Part shown: piece by piece, positions 7,571 to 16,181 of the stretch
Position numbering within the stretch: the first letter of the stretch is position 1
Layout of the letters: each line of letters opens with the position of its first letter
Assembly (NCBI GenBank): GCA_942491885.1
Contig: CALOCQ010000008.1
Coordinates: 682,001 to 746,000, forward strand
Origin: CALBPI01 sp942491885
Lineage (GTDB): Bacteria > Pseudomonadota > Gammaproteobacteria > Steroidobacterales > Woeseiaceae
DNA: 64,000 bases
Reading direction: 5' to 3'
Notes under the pieces: generated by a model
What the model saw: the letters and a program-made list of their open reading frames with translations, nothing else
What the model was told of the DNA's origin: nothing
Databases searched by the model: none
Made by a program: the position numbers and the translations under genes

Positions 7571-9076
7571 TCAGTCGCTACCGGCCTCGGGTCGCATGTG
7601 CGGGAACAGCAGCACATCACGAATTGACGGCTGATCCGTTAGCAACATCACCAAACGATCGATGCCGACACCCAGGCCTGCCGTCGGTGGCAAGCCGTAT
7701 TCCAGCGCGCGGATGTAGTCCGCGTCGTAATGCATCGCCTCATCGTCCCCGGCGCCACGGTTGTCCACTTGTGCACGAAAGCGCGCGGCCTGTTCTTCCG
7801 AGTCGTTCAGCTCGGAGAAACCGTTGGCGATCTCGCGGCCACCGACGAAAAACTCGAACCGGTCAGTGACAAACGGGTCATCATTGTTGGCGCGCGATAG
7901 CGGCGACACTTCCGCCGGGTATTGCAGCATGAACGTCGGTGCCATCAATGTCGGCTCGACCGTCTTTTCGAAAATCTCGATCTGCAATTTGCCGGCGCCG
8001 TAGTTGTCCTCGACCTTGACGCCGAGTTGGCCCGCCACCTCGCGCAGATGCGCGACATCGCGCAGGCGATCGGCGTCAAGCGCCGGCACCGCAGCGATAA
8101 TTGAATCGGCGATAGTAATGCGCCGGAACGGCTGACTCAGGTCGTATTCGTGACCTTGCCAGGTCAGGGTCGTCGTGCCACGAATCGCCTCGGCCAATCC
8201 CCGCACCATCCCCTCGAGCAGCTCAATCAGGTCCTCGTAATCGGCATACGCCTGATAGAGCTCCAGCATCGTGAACTCGGGGTTGTGTTGTGTCGACAGC
8301 CCCTCGTTGCGGAAATTGCGGTTGATCTCGTAGACCCGCTCAAAGCCGCCGACGACGAGGCGCTTCAGATTCAGCTCTGGCGCGATTCGCAGGAACAAGT
8401 CCATATCCAGCGCGTTGTGGTGCGTCACAAACGGCCGTGCAATAGCACCGCCCGGCGTCGTTTGCATCATGGGTGTTTCCACCTCCATGAAGTCGCGCGA
8501 CTCAAGAAACGCACGAATGAATCCAACCGTGCGTGCACGCGCGAGGAAGACATCGCGACTTTCGCTATTGATGATCAGGTCGACATAGCGTTGGCGGTAG
8601 CGCGTTTCCTGATCGCTGAGGCCATGCCATTTTTCCGGCAGCGGTCTGAGCGACTTTGTCAGCAGACGCAGCTCGGTTACGTCGACGGTCAGCTCACCGG
8701 TGCGGGTGCGAAACAACGTCCCGGTCGCGGCAACAATATCGCCGATGTCCCAGGTCTTGAAGTCCGCATAAACGCCTTCGGGCAGTGCATCACGTTGCGC
8801 ATAGATCTGCATCTCGCCGCTGCGATCAACGAGCTTGGCGAAACTGGCCTTGCCCATCACCCGCTTGGTGAGCATGCGACCGGCGATACTGACCTTGACG
8901 GGTGTTTCCTTAAGGCTGTCGCCATCGTGTTTGTCGTAGCGCGCATGCAGATGCGCCGCGAGCGAATCACGCCGGAAATCGTTCGGGTAGGCATTGCCTT
9001 TGTCGCGCATCGCATCCAGCTTGCGGCGACGTTCGGCGATCAGCTTGTTTTCGTCATTATTGTTAGCATCGGTCAT
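7571..9076 (-). CDS. lysS: Lysyl-tRNA synthetase, class II
   Basis: Charges tRNA-Lys. The 501-residue protein has the OB-fold anticodon domain (about 60-160) and class II catalytic motifs: motif 2 in FERVYEINRNFRNEGLST with the following HNPEFTMLE, and motif 3 in GLGVGIDRLVMLLTD near the C-terminus. It starts one base past the prfB stop, keeping the prfB-lysS operon known from many proteobacteria. Nothing in the short gap suggests a separate promoter. Confidence 0.98.
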   Translation of the reverse strand: MTDANNNDENKLIAERRRKLDAMRDKGNAYPNDFRRDSLAAHLHARYDKHDGDSLKETPVKVSIAGRMLTKRVMGKASFAKLVDRSGEMQIYAQRDALPEGVYADFKTWDIGDIVAATGTLFRTRTGELTVDVTELRLLTKSLRPLPEKWHGLSDQETRYRQRYVDLIINSESRDVFLARARTVGFIRAFLESRDFMEVETPMMQTTPGGAIARPFVTHHNALDMDLFLRIAPELNLKRLVVGGFERVYEINRNFRNEGLSTQHNPEFTMLELYQAYADYEDLIELLEGMVRGLAEAIRGTTTLTWQGHEYDLSQPFRRITIADSIIAAVPALDADRLRDVAHLREVAGQLGVKVEDNYGAGKLQIEIFEKTVEPTLMAPTFMLQYPAEVSPLSRANNDDPFVTDRFEFFVGGREIANGFSELNDSEEQAARFRAQVDNRGAGDDEAMHYDADYIRALEYGLPPTAGLGVGIDRLVMLLTDQPSIRDVLLFPHMRPEAGSD

Positions 9077-9077
9077 G

Positions 9078-10173
9078 CTAGAGCCCCTGTTTCAGGCTGG
9101 CCTCGATAAACGGGTCGAGCCCGCCATCCAGCACCGCCTGGGTATTTCCGGTTTCAACATTAGTGCGCAGATCCTTGATCCGCGACTGGTCAAGTACGTA
9201 GGAGCGGATCTGACTGCCCCAGCCGACATCAGCCTTGCTGTCTTCCAGCTCCTGCGCCGCACCGCGGCGTTTTTGCATTTCCAACTCAAACAACTTGGAT
9301 TTCAGCTGCTTCATCGCCGTCGCTTTGTTCTTGTGCTGCGAGCGGTCATTCTGGCATTGCACAACCGTGTTGGTCGGGGTGTGCGTGATGCGCACCGCGG
9401 ATTCGGTCCGGTTAACGTGCTGACCACCCGCACCGCTGGCCCGATAGACATCGATGCGCAGGTCCGAGGGATCAATATCGACCTCGATGCTGTCATCGAT
9501 CTCAGGCGACACGAAAACCGACGCGAACGACGTGTGCCGGCGATTGCCCGAGTCGAATGGGGATTTCCTGACCAGACGGTGTACACCAGTCTCGGTGCGT
9601 AACCAGCCATAGGCGTGATCGCCTTCGACCCGGATCGTCGCGCTCTTGATGCCCGCAACCTCGCCGTCCGAAACCTCAACCAGCTCCGCCTTGAAGTCGT
9701 GCTGCTCGGCCCAGCGCAGGTACATGCGCAGCAGCATGTCTGCCCAGTCCTGCGCCTCTGTGCCACCGGCTCCTGACTGGATATCAACAAATGCGGGACT
9801 GGCGTCCTGCTCGCCGTCAAACATGCGCTGAAACTCAAAACCGGCGACCTCGCGTTCGATACGACCGACGTCCGCTTCGATTTCACTCACCGTATCGCTG
9901 TCCGATTCGCCGATCGCCATCTCGAGCAGCTCGCCGCTGTCGGCAAGTCGTTGCGTGATGCTGTCGAGCCCGCTGACGATATTTTCCAGCGTCGCGCGTT
10001 CCTGACCTAGCGCCTGAGCGCGATCGGGATCGTTCCAGACCTCCGGGTCTTCGAGCTCACGCAGTACTTCGTCGAGCCGTTCTTTGCGACCGACATAGTC
10101 AAAGATACCCCCTGAGCGACTCGGTGCGTTCGCTGAGGTCCTGGATCTGCTGGCTTATCTGGTTCGTTTCCAT
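9078..10173 (-). CDS. prfB: Peptide chain release factor 2 (programmed +1 frameshift)
   Basis: Terminates translation at UGA and UAA. The gene is read in two frames: codons 1-24 from the ATG at 10173, then an in-frame TGA at codon 25 (10099-10101) that must be bypassed by a +1 shift. The joined product is about 364 residues. The downstream part shows the GGQ catalytic loop (SGAGGQHVNRTESAVR) and the RF2-specific SPF tripeptide in VRKSPFDSGNRRHTSF. It lies between recJ (23-bp gap) and lysS. This is autoregulation, not a broken gene: low RF2 slows reading of the TGA and favours the shift. Confidence 0.97.
10096..10113 (-). promoter_or_regulatory. prfB programmed +1 frameshift site
   Basis: Codons 21-25 read AGG GGG TAT CTT TGA followed by C. 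The AGGGGG acts as an internal Shine-Dalgarno-like sequence, CTT is the slippery codon and TGA-C is the weak stop context. This core matches the classical E. coli prfB site, which known work shows shifts efficiently when RF2 is scarce. Reading resumes one base later in the frame of the RF2 body. Confidence 0.95.
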
Positions 10174-10196
10174 GGTGGCCCTGACGGCTTGGGTTT

Positions 10197-11936
10197 TCAG
10201 TCGGCGCGCATGGTATCACGTTGCGGCGCGTCCAGGCTGCGCCACTGCACGACCATCAGCTGCACGCTGCGCCGCGATCGCCACTCATTGACGTCCAGCC
10301 GATACGCCAGCTCAAGCCGCTCACCGGGCGTCGGCAACGGATCAGAAACCTGATTGAAGGCAATCGCATCAATCGGCGCAGCGCCGTTACTGACCTTGAG
10401 CTTCAGATGCGACTCGCCGACAACGCGCGCCTCCACGGTGTTGAACTGGCCGTGGAAAACCGGTTCCGGGAAGCGCTGGCCCCACGGCACGATAGTGCGC
10501 AGTTTCTCGGCAAAAGATAACGACAAATAGGCCGCGGGCAGGTTGCCGTCAGTCAGCAGCGACGGCGAGAACTCGGCGCCGGGGAACAACTGCGGGATAG
10601 CCGCTTGCACCGCGCGCTCAAACTCTTCCAGGCGATCCTTATCAAGACTCAGCCCGGCCGCCATCGCGTGACCGCCGAACTTGTCGATCAAACCGCTAGT
10701 GGTTGCGTCGACATGGGCGAGCAAATCGCGGATATGGATGCCGCTGATCGAGCGCCCGGAGCCTTTCAGTTTGCCGTTGGACTCGCTGGCGAACGCGAAC
10801 ACCGGCCGATGAACCTGCTCCTTGATGCGCGATGCGACCAACCCGACCACGCCCTGGTGCCAGCTTTCGCGGTACAGACAAATGCAGTCCGGTAAGGTCG
10901 TGGCGCGCGTAATGCTGTCCAGATCCGCGAGCGCATCCTCCTGCATGGTCGACTCGACGTCGCGGCGCTGACGGTTGATGCCATCCAGTGTCGCCGCCAG
11001 TTCCGCGGCCTCGGTGGGTGAATCTGTTACCAGACAGCGAATGCCGACCGACATGTCATCGAGGCGCCCCGCTGCATTCAATCTGGGGCCAACGGCGAAA
11101 CCGAGGTCGGTGGCGACTATGCGCGCCGGGTCGCGACCGGCAATCTCCAACAACGCGGCAATACCCGGCACTGACTTGCGCGCCCGGATGCGCTGCAAGC
11201 CTGCTTCGACCAACACGCGATTGTTCTGGTCCAGCGCCACCACATCGGCGACCGTCCCCAGCGCCACCAGATCGAGAAACTGTGCCGGCAAACGCGCGAT
11301 CGCCGGATCCCCCCCGGCGATGCGTCGTGCGAGCGCCGCCATCAGACAAAATGCAACGCCGACGCCGGCCAGGTTCTTGCTTGGGTAGGCATCGCCCGGC
11401 AGGTTCGGGTTGATTATCACATCCGCGGCGGGGAGTTCTGGCGGCGGCAAGTGATGGTCGGTGATCAATACACGGATGCCGAGCTCGCGCGCACGCGCGG
11501 TGCCGGCAACGCTGGAAATGCCGTTATCCACGGTGACAATCAGGGCCGGCTCCGAGCGCGCTGCAACATCGACGATCTCAGGGCTGAGCCCGTAGCCGAA
11601 ATCAAACCGGTTTGGCACCAGCGAGTCGACCGCATCGAAGCCCAACTGCGACAGGCAGCGCATCATCAGTGCCGTACTGGTCGCGCCATCCGCATCAAAG
11701 TCGCCGACGATAACAATCCGCTGTTCGCGGCAGGCCAACAGCAGGTCGACGGCCGCTTCGATATTGCCGAGCAGGCTGATCGGCGCGAGCTTGGCCAGAC
11801 TGTGGTCGATCTCGTGCGCATCACGCACACCTCGCGTTGCGAGAATTCTTGCCATGATCGGGTCGAGGCCGGTCAGCGAATACTCCGGTACCTCGCGTTC
11901 ACGCAATTCGCGCACTTTGCTCGCCTGTAATGTCAT
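10197..11936 (-). CDS. recJ: Single-stranded-DNA exonuclease RecJ
   Basis: 5'-3' exonuclease on single-stranded DNA used in recombination and mismatch repair. The DHH phosphoesterase motifs are intact: VGDFDADGATS (DFDADG at residues 79-84), VTVDNGISS, ITDHHLPPPE (Asp160-His161-His162), then the DHHA1 domain with GSGRSISGIHIRDLL and GGHAMAAG. Length is 579 residues. I chose the ATG at 11936, which overlaps the upstream stop by 4 bases and has GGGAAA just before it; the frame extends 43 codons further without family likeness. The order recJ-prfB-lysS matches E. coli. Confidence 0.97.
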   Translation of the reverse strand: MTLQASKVRELREREVPEYSLTGLDPIMARILATRGVRDAHEIDHSLAKLAPISLLGNIEAAVDLLLACREQRIVIVGDFDADGATSTALMMRCLSQLGFDAVDSLVPNRFDFGYGLSPEIVDVAARSEPALIVTVDNGISSVAGTARARELGIRVLITDHHLPPPELPAADVIINPNLPGDAYPSKNLAGVGVAFCLMAALARRIAGGDPAIARLPAQFLDLVALGTVADVVALDQNNRVLVEAGLQRIRARKSVPGIAALLEIAGRDPARIVATDLGFAVGPRLNAAGRLDDMSVGIRCLVTDSPTEAAELAATLDGINRQRRDVESTMQEDALADLDSITRATTLPDCICLYRESWHQGVVGLVASRIKEQVHRPVFAFASESNGKLKGSGRSISGIHIRDLLAHVDATTSGLIDKFGGHAMAAGLSLDKDRLEEFERAVQAAIPQLFPGAEFSPSLLTDGNLPAAYLSLSFAEKLRTIVPWGQRFPEPVFHGQFNTVEARVVGESHLKLKVSNGAAPIDAIAFNQVSDPLPTPGERLELAYRLDVNEWRSRRSVQLMVVQWRSLDAPQRDTMRAD

Positions 11937-12865
11937 TGTTGTTTCCCGAACCTCGCCATCAGGCGACCTAGCCCGCCACGACGCTGATAAATATCCATGC
12001 CGTCCCGAGCGGCAACATACACCGTCGAGATCGCCGGCGAGGCAAACACCGCCGGCACCAGCCATGCGGCATCGCGATTGCCCGCAGCAACGACGCTGCC
12101 GTGCGGCACCGGTTCATCAACCGCCGGCGTCGCGATTGCGCTGGTGTTTGCGATCAGACGCCAACAACCCCGCCAAAAGGGATCGCTACTGATCAGCGGT
12201 GGTAGAACGCCCGCCTCTTGCGACGGCAATACACCGCCACCCCATAGCCAAACAGCGTTTACCGCCGGCAAACCGGCCGCCTCGCGGGTCGCATTCACCG
12301 GGTGTTGATGCAGGTGCATCTGGATCTCGGTGCTGAGGCGCTGCACCAGGCGCCCGTCCGGACCCTCCGGCTTGTGATGGCGCAGTGGCTCGCCGAGCAG
12401 TCGTGCTGCGGGTGCGACCGAAAACTCGATGGCGTCCTCTGCGCGCCCGACCAGATACCAGCGTGACGGCGTTGCCTGAATGATGCGCAGTCGTCGTAAG
12501 CGCGCGTCATCATCTTCGCGCAACAGCTCTGAGAGCCCATCGATCAGTTGCCCCGCGCTGTCCGCATCAATGCTGTGCTGCGGCCACACCTGAATTCTGA
12601 CGTCACGCATATCGGCGGCAAGGGTCACCGGGTCGATAGCCGCACACCACTCAGCATCTGCCAAAGGCGACATTGCTTCACCCAGCAAGCGTACCGCCGC
12701 CGATGCCTGTTCGGGCGCGTCGAAGTTTTGCAGCGCAAACGATGCCCCGGCGCGACCTGTAAGCCGCCATTGCGTACTATCGGGCAACCATGCATCGCGC
12801 ATCGTTGCCTCGTTCGGCAGTATCAGCCAGCATGCGCCGGCCGGCAGCTGTTCGGGCAGCTTCAT
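11933..12865 (-). CDS. Uncharacterised RecJ-linked protein (phosphoglycerate-mutase-like annotation in relatives)
   Basis: A 310-residue soluble protein with no signal peptide or membrane segment. A central conserved-looking block lies at residues 184-212, including HQHPVNATREAAGLPAVN and VWLWGGG. Relatives next to recJ in some gammaproteobacteria have been labelled phosphoglycerate mutase or regulatory protein, but I do not see the metal-ligand pattern of the cofactor-independent mutases, so I do not assign that activity. Its stop overlaps the recJ start by 4 bases, which argues for coupled expression with recJ. It heads this operon and diverges from the Mth938-domain gene across 107 bases. 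Confidence 0.7.
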   Translation of the reverse strand: MKLPEQLPAGACWLILPNEATMRDAWLPDSTQWRLTGRAGASFALQNFDAPEQASAAVRLLGEAMSPLADAEWCAAIDPVTLAADMRDVRIQVWPQHSIDADSAGQLIDGLSELLREDDDARLRRLRIIQATPSRWYLVGRAEDAIEFSVAPAARLLGEPLRHHKPEGPDGRLVQRLSTEIQMHLHQHPVNATREAAGLPAVNAVWLWGGGVLPSQEAGVLPPLISSDPFWRGCWRLIANTSAIATPAVDEPVPHGSVVAAGNRDAAWLVPAVFASPAISTVYVAARDGMDIYQRRGGLGRLMARFGKQQ

Positions 12866-12972
12866 GGCATAATCCGGTTTGAAACATCGGCTCGCCCGCC
12901 AGCAGAATCAGGAGCCGGGTGCGCATAACGGGCCGCACCGATCACAAACGCGCACACCCTTAACGAAAGCCT

Positions 12973-13350
12973 ATGCAATTTTCCAAAGAAAGTCAGCCTA
13001 ACCACGCGATAGTTCGCTACACCGCCGACACGGTCTGGATCATGAACGAGCCACGCAGCGGCAGCCTCGCGCTAAACGCCCAACAGCTGATGCTGGATTG
13101 GCAATGCTCGCATGTCGATGATATCGACGACGACGCACTGGCACCGCTGCTGGCATTGAACCCTGAGGTCATCGTGCTCGGTGTCGGTGAAGCCGTCGCT
13201 TTTCCGCAGGCGTCCGTCATGCGCAACGTGATGCGCGCCGGTGTCGGCATCGAAGTGATGAATGACGGCGCTGCCATCCGCACTTTTAACGTGATGCTTT
13301 CGGAGCAACGCGACGTCGTGCTGGCGCTGGTGCGCGGCAGCGCGGGTTAG
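12973..13350 (+). CDS. Mth938-domain (NDUFAF3-type) protein
   Basis: A 125-residue single-domain protein of the Mth938/DUF498 fold. It shows the family pattern PEVIVLGVGEAVAFP in the middle and GVGIEVMNDGAAIRTFNVMLSE toward the C-terminus (given here as features, residues about 89-110). Eukaryotic NDUFAF3, an assembly factor for respiratory complex I, belongs to this family; the bacterial role is not settled. It stands alone on the plus strand, ending 4 bases inside the convergent nlpD. No complex I genes are in the window. Confidence 0.8.
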   Translation: MQFSKESQPNHAIVRYTADTVWIMNEPRSGSLALNAQQLMLDWQCSHVDDIDDDALAPLLALNPEVIVLGVGEAVAFPQASVMRNVMRAGVGIEVMNDGAAIRTFNVMLSEQRDVVLALVRGSAG

Positions 13351-14045
13351 CGCGGCAACAAACCCAGCGGATCGATCGGGTCGCCATTGCGGCGAATCTC
13401 AAAATGCAGTCGCGGGCGCTGCGCCGCGGTTTCGCCCATCGTGGCAATCTTCTGTCCTGCCGCGACCTTGTCGCCTTCGGCAACCAGCAGCGCCGCGTTG
13501 TGTCCGTAGGCGCTCAGGTAGGTCGCATTGTGCTGAATGATGATCAGCTTGCCGTAGCCCTTCAGCCCACTTCCGGAGTAGACGACGCTGCCCGCCGCGG
13601 CCGCGATGACCGGCTGGCCACGCTGGCCGCTGATCAGAATTCCGGTGCGCGCAACCTGACCGCTGACATCAAAGCTCGAAACCATTCGCCCCTGGGTTGG
13701 CCACTGCCAGCCCGCTACCGCGATGACCGGCGGGCTATCAACCTTGGCCACTCTTCTTGTGCCACCGCTTGTCGCCGGAGCGCCGCCGGGCGGTCGGGTA
13801 AGGCGTAAGACCTGACCGGGATAGATCAGCGTCGCATCCGACAGACCATTCCACCGCGTCAGCTCGCGCTGGTCGAGGCCGAATCGAAATGCGATGCTGT
13901 ACACGGTATCGCCACCGCGCACGGTGTAGCGTTCGTTGGCCGGCACGCGCACCGCGTCGCGTTGCTTTTCCCACGTGAGCGCGCCACCGCCGCACGCCGA
14001 CAGCAGCAACACCGATAACAGCACGATCAGGTTACGGCGAGCCAT
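13347..14045 (-). CDS. nlpD: NlpD-type lipoprotein (LysM + LytM domain), amidase activator
   Basis: Outer-membrane lipoprotein that activates the cell-separation amidase AmiC. A lipoprotein signal ends at LLLSAC (Cys18), a LysM peptidoglycan-binding domain spans about residues 41-84 (YTVRGGDTVYSIAFRFG to YPGQVLRL), and a C-terminal M23/LytM domain follows (about 120-230). As in NlpD the LytM domain is degenerate: the zinc histidine expected in the first motif is absent, and YLSAYGHNAALLV and RLHFEIRRNG remain. Its start overlaps the DedA-like gene by 19 bases. Unlike many gammaproteobacteria, no rpoS follows it. Confidence 0.93.
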   Translation of the reverse strand: MARRNLIVLLSVLLLSACGGGALTWEKQRDAVRVPANERYTVRGGDTVYSIAFRFGLDQRELTRWNGLSDATLIYPGQVLRLTRPPGGAPATSGGTRRVAKVDSPPVIAVAGWQWPTQGRMVSSFDVSGQVARTGILISGQRGQPVIAAAAGSVVYSGSGLKGYGKLIIIQHNATYLSAYGHNAALLVAEGDKVAAGQKIATMGETAAQRPRLHFEIRRNGDPIDPLGLLPR

Positions 14046-14608
14046 GCCAGCAAAGCGACAACCGCTGCAACGACGATCCAGCCAATCAAGTCAACGAAAC
14101 GGCGGATCTGCGCAGCGGCACTCGGGCCGCCGGCGTAGATCAGGCCGGCAACAAGAAAAAAGCGCGCGCCCCGGCCGATGAGCGAAGCAATCACAAAGCC
14201 CGGAAAATTCATCCCCGCGGCACCTGCACCGATCGTAAACACCTTATAAGGGATCGGCGAAAACCCCGCGATAAACACGACCCAGACACCATAGTCGACA
14301 AACAGCTGGCGCGCATGCAGGTAGGCCTGCGCGTAGCCACTGTCCAACAGCCATGGCTCGATGGAACTGATAAGCAACCACCCGATCAGGTAACCAAGCA
14401 CACCGCCAAGCACGGACGTTACCGTAGTCAGCGCGGCATAGAAAAAAGCCCGGCTGCGGTTCGCCAACGCCATTGGTGCGAGCATGACGTCGGGCGGGAT
14501 CGGGAAAAATGAAGACTCTGAAAAACTGAGCAGCCCGAGCCAGACGACAGCCAGACGGTGCTTTGACTTTGCCAGCACCCAATCATAAATCGGCGTAAAA
14601 AGTTTCAT
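14027..14608 (-). CDS. DedA/YqaA family membrane protein
   Basis: A 193-residue polytopic inner-membrane protein with about five hydrophobic segments. It has the acidic-polar SFSESSFFPIPPDVMLAPM motif (residues about 28-46) and FIAGFSPIPYKVFTIGAGAAG, both typical of the DedA superfamily; members are linked to lipid scrambling or recycling of undecaprenyl phosphate and to proton-motive-force maintenance. The exact substrate here is not shown. It is placed between pcm (7-bp gap) and nlpD (19-bp overlap), an arrangement also known in Xanthomonas-type relatives. Confidence 0.88.
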   Translation of the reverse strand: MKLFTPIYDWVLAKSKHRLAVVWLGLLSFSESSFFPIPPDVMLAPMALANRSRAFFYAALTTVTSVLGGVLGYLIGWLLISSIEPWLLDSGYAQAYLHARQLFVDYGVWVVFIAGFSPIPYKVFTIGAGAAGMNFPGFVIASLIGRGARFFLVAGLIYAGGPSAAAQIRRFVDLIGWIVVAAVVALLAWLAVT

Positions 14609-14615
14609 GTCGCGC

Positions 14616-15266
14616 TCAGCTCTTGACCAGGGGCACGAAGCTTACCGCACCGAGATCCGCCTGCTCATATTGATTTTCTGTGCGCGTGATGCGCATCAGT
14701 CGCTGGTTTCGCGCGGGCCCCAGCGGCAGGATCATGCGCCCGCCGGGGGCGAGCTGCTGTAGCAATGCGGTCGGAATCAACTCCGGCGCCGCCGCGACAA
14801 TAATGCCGTCGTAGTCTGCGTATTTCGGCCAGCCCAGCCAACCATCGCCCTGACGATAGCGAATGTTATAGAGATTGAGGCTGGCCAGGCGCTGGCGGGT
14901 CTTGCGCAGCAGCGGCGCGAGATACTCGATAGTGTAGATCTGCTTGACCAGCGGCGACAGCACCGCCGTCTGGTAACCGCACCCGGTGCCGACCTCCAAC
15001 ACCTTATCCATGCCGCCATCCTCGAGCAGCGCCTCGGTCATACGCGCAACGATATAAGGCTGGCTGATCGTCTGACCGAGTCCGATCGGCAACGCGGTAT
15101 CCTCGTAAGCACGGCTGGCGAGTGCTTCGTCGACAAAGATGTGGCGCGGCACATCGCGAATGCGCGCCAGCACGGATGGCGAGCGAATGCCCTGCTCCTG
15201 CAACCGACGCACGAGCCGTTCGCGCGTGCGCGCGGAGGTCATACCGATGCCTTCGTGGGTATTCAT
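14616..15266 (-). CDS. pcm: Protein-L-isoaspartate O-methyltransferase
   Basis: Repairs isoaspartyl damage in ageing proteins by SAM-dependent methylation. The 216-residue protein has the PCMT signature QTISQPYIVARMTEAL, SAM motif I as VLEVGTGCGYQTAVLS (about residues 89-104), and the later GGRMILPLGP strand. Its ATG at 15266 overlaps the surE stop by 4 bases. The surE-pcm-nlpD association, linked to stationary-phase survival in E. coli, is kept apart from the inserted DedA-like gene. Confidence 0.96.
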   Translation of the reverse strand: MNTHEGIGMTSARTRERLVRRLQEQGIRSPSVLARIRDVPRHIFVDEALASRAYEDTALPIGLGQTISQPYIVARMTEALLEDGGMDKVLEVGTGCGYQTAVLSPLVKQIYTIEYLAPLLRKTRQRLASLNLYNIRYRQGDGWLGWPKYADYDGIIVAAAPELIPTALLQQLAPGGRMILPLGPARNQRLMRITRTENQYEQADLGAVSFVPLVKS

Positions 15267-16012
15267 GCCAAGGAACCCAACCAGTCCTGTAGCGGTTTCA
15301 CCTGCTGGTGGCGGGTCAGGTCGATCTGCAACGGCGTCACCGACGCAAACCCCGATTCGACCGCGTGGAAATCCGTCCCGGCGCCGGCGTCCTCGCCGGG
15401 CCCCGCCGGCCCTATCCAGTAGATCGGCCGGCCGCGCGGGTCATGTTGACGAACCAGTGGTTCAGCGCGATGGCGAAATCCGAGTCGCGTTGCACGAATA
15501 CCGCGCAGCTGATCGATCGCCACATCCGGCACATTAACGTTCAACATGATGTCGGACGGCAGCGGCGCCTCAGCGATACCGCGCAGCAAGCGCGCACAGA
15601 CCTCAGCGGCAGTAGCAAAATGCACCATCCGCTCCCCGGCCAAAGACACTGCGATCGCAGGCAAGCCAAGATGACGCCCCTCTATCGCCGCCGCAACGGT
15701 ACCGGAGTAAATCACATCATCGCCGAGGTTTGCGCCATGATTGATACCCGACACGACAATATCAGGGTCCTCGTCGAGCAATCCCGCCAGTGCGAGGTGC
15801 ACACAGTCTGACGGCGTGCCATTCACACTGTGTATACCGGGAGAAGGCTCAGCGACCCGAAGCGGTGAATGCAGGGTCAACGAACTACTCGCACCGCTTT
15901 GATTGCGATCCGGCGCGACCACCTCGATATGACCGAATTCGGCCAAGCGCACACGCAGTACGTTCAGCCCCTGCGCAAGATAGCCGTCGTCATTACTGAT
16001 GAGAATTTTCAC
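15263..16012 (-). CDS. surE: 5'-nucleotidase SurE
   Basis: Metal-dependent nucleoside monophosphate and exopolyphosphate phosphatase. The 249-residue protein starts MKILISNDDGYLAQGL with the paired aspartates for metal, then the conserved RNQSGASSSLTL and SGINHGANLGDDVIYSGTVA segments. The start is GTG at 16012, supported by CCGGAG 6-7 bases upstream; the frame runs 44 codons further but those residues are unlike SurE. It overlaps pcm by 4 bases and diverges from the Smr gene over 169 bases. Confidence 0.96.
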   Translation of the reverse strand: MKILISNDDGYLAQGLNVLRVRLAEFGHIEVVAPDRNQSGASSSLTLHSPLRVAEPSPGIHSVNGTPSDCVHLALAGLLDEDPDIVVSGINHGANLGDDVIYSGTVAAAIEGRHLGLPAIAVSLAGERMVHFATAAEVCARLLRGIAEAPLPSDIMLNVNVPDVAIDQLRGIRATRLGFRHRAEPLVRQHDPRGRPIYWIGPAGPGEDAGAGTDFHAVESGFASVTPLQIDLTRHQQVKPLQDWLGSLA

Positions 16013-16181
16013 GCGCGCTCCGGGCGGCAAGGCAGGCACCTTTGATCCCCTAATGATACGCAATGTTGGGTTTGAGCTGTAGCCGCGCGTCACCATCTGA
16101 CGCTTTCGCCGATGTTGCGATGGCGGTATTCTCGGGACAAGCACTCAGCCATCGCGCATCACCGCGTTAAAGCGAGCCCCA

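Noticed and set aside
8150..9109. 319-codon open frame on the plus strand
   Set aside because: Antisense to lysS; composition is that of a shadow frame.
9078..10173. prfB as a frameshifted pseudogene
   Set aside because: The break matches the known programmed frameshift site base for base at its core, and both parts are intact.
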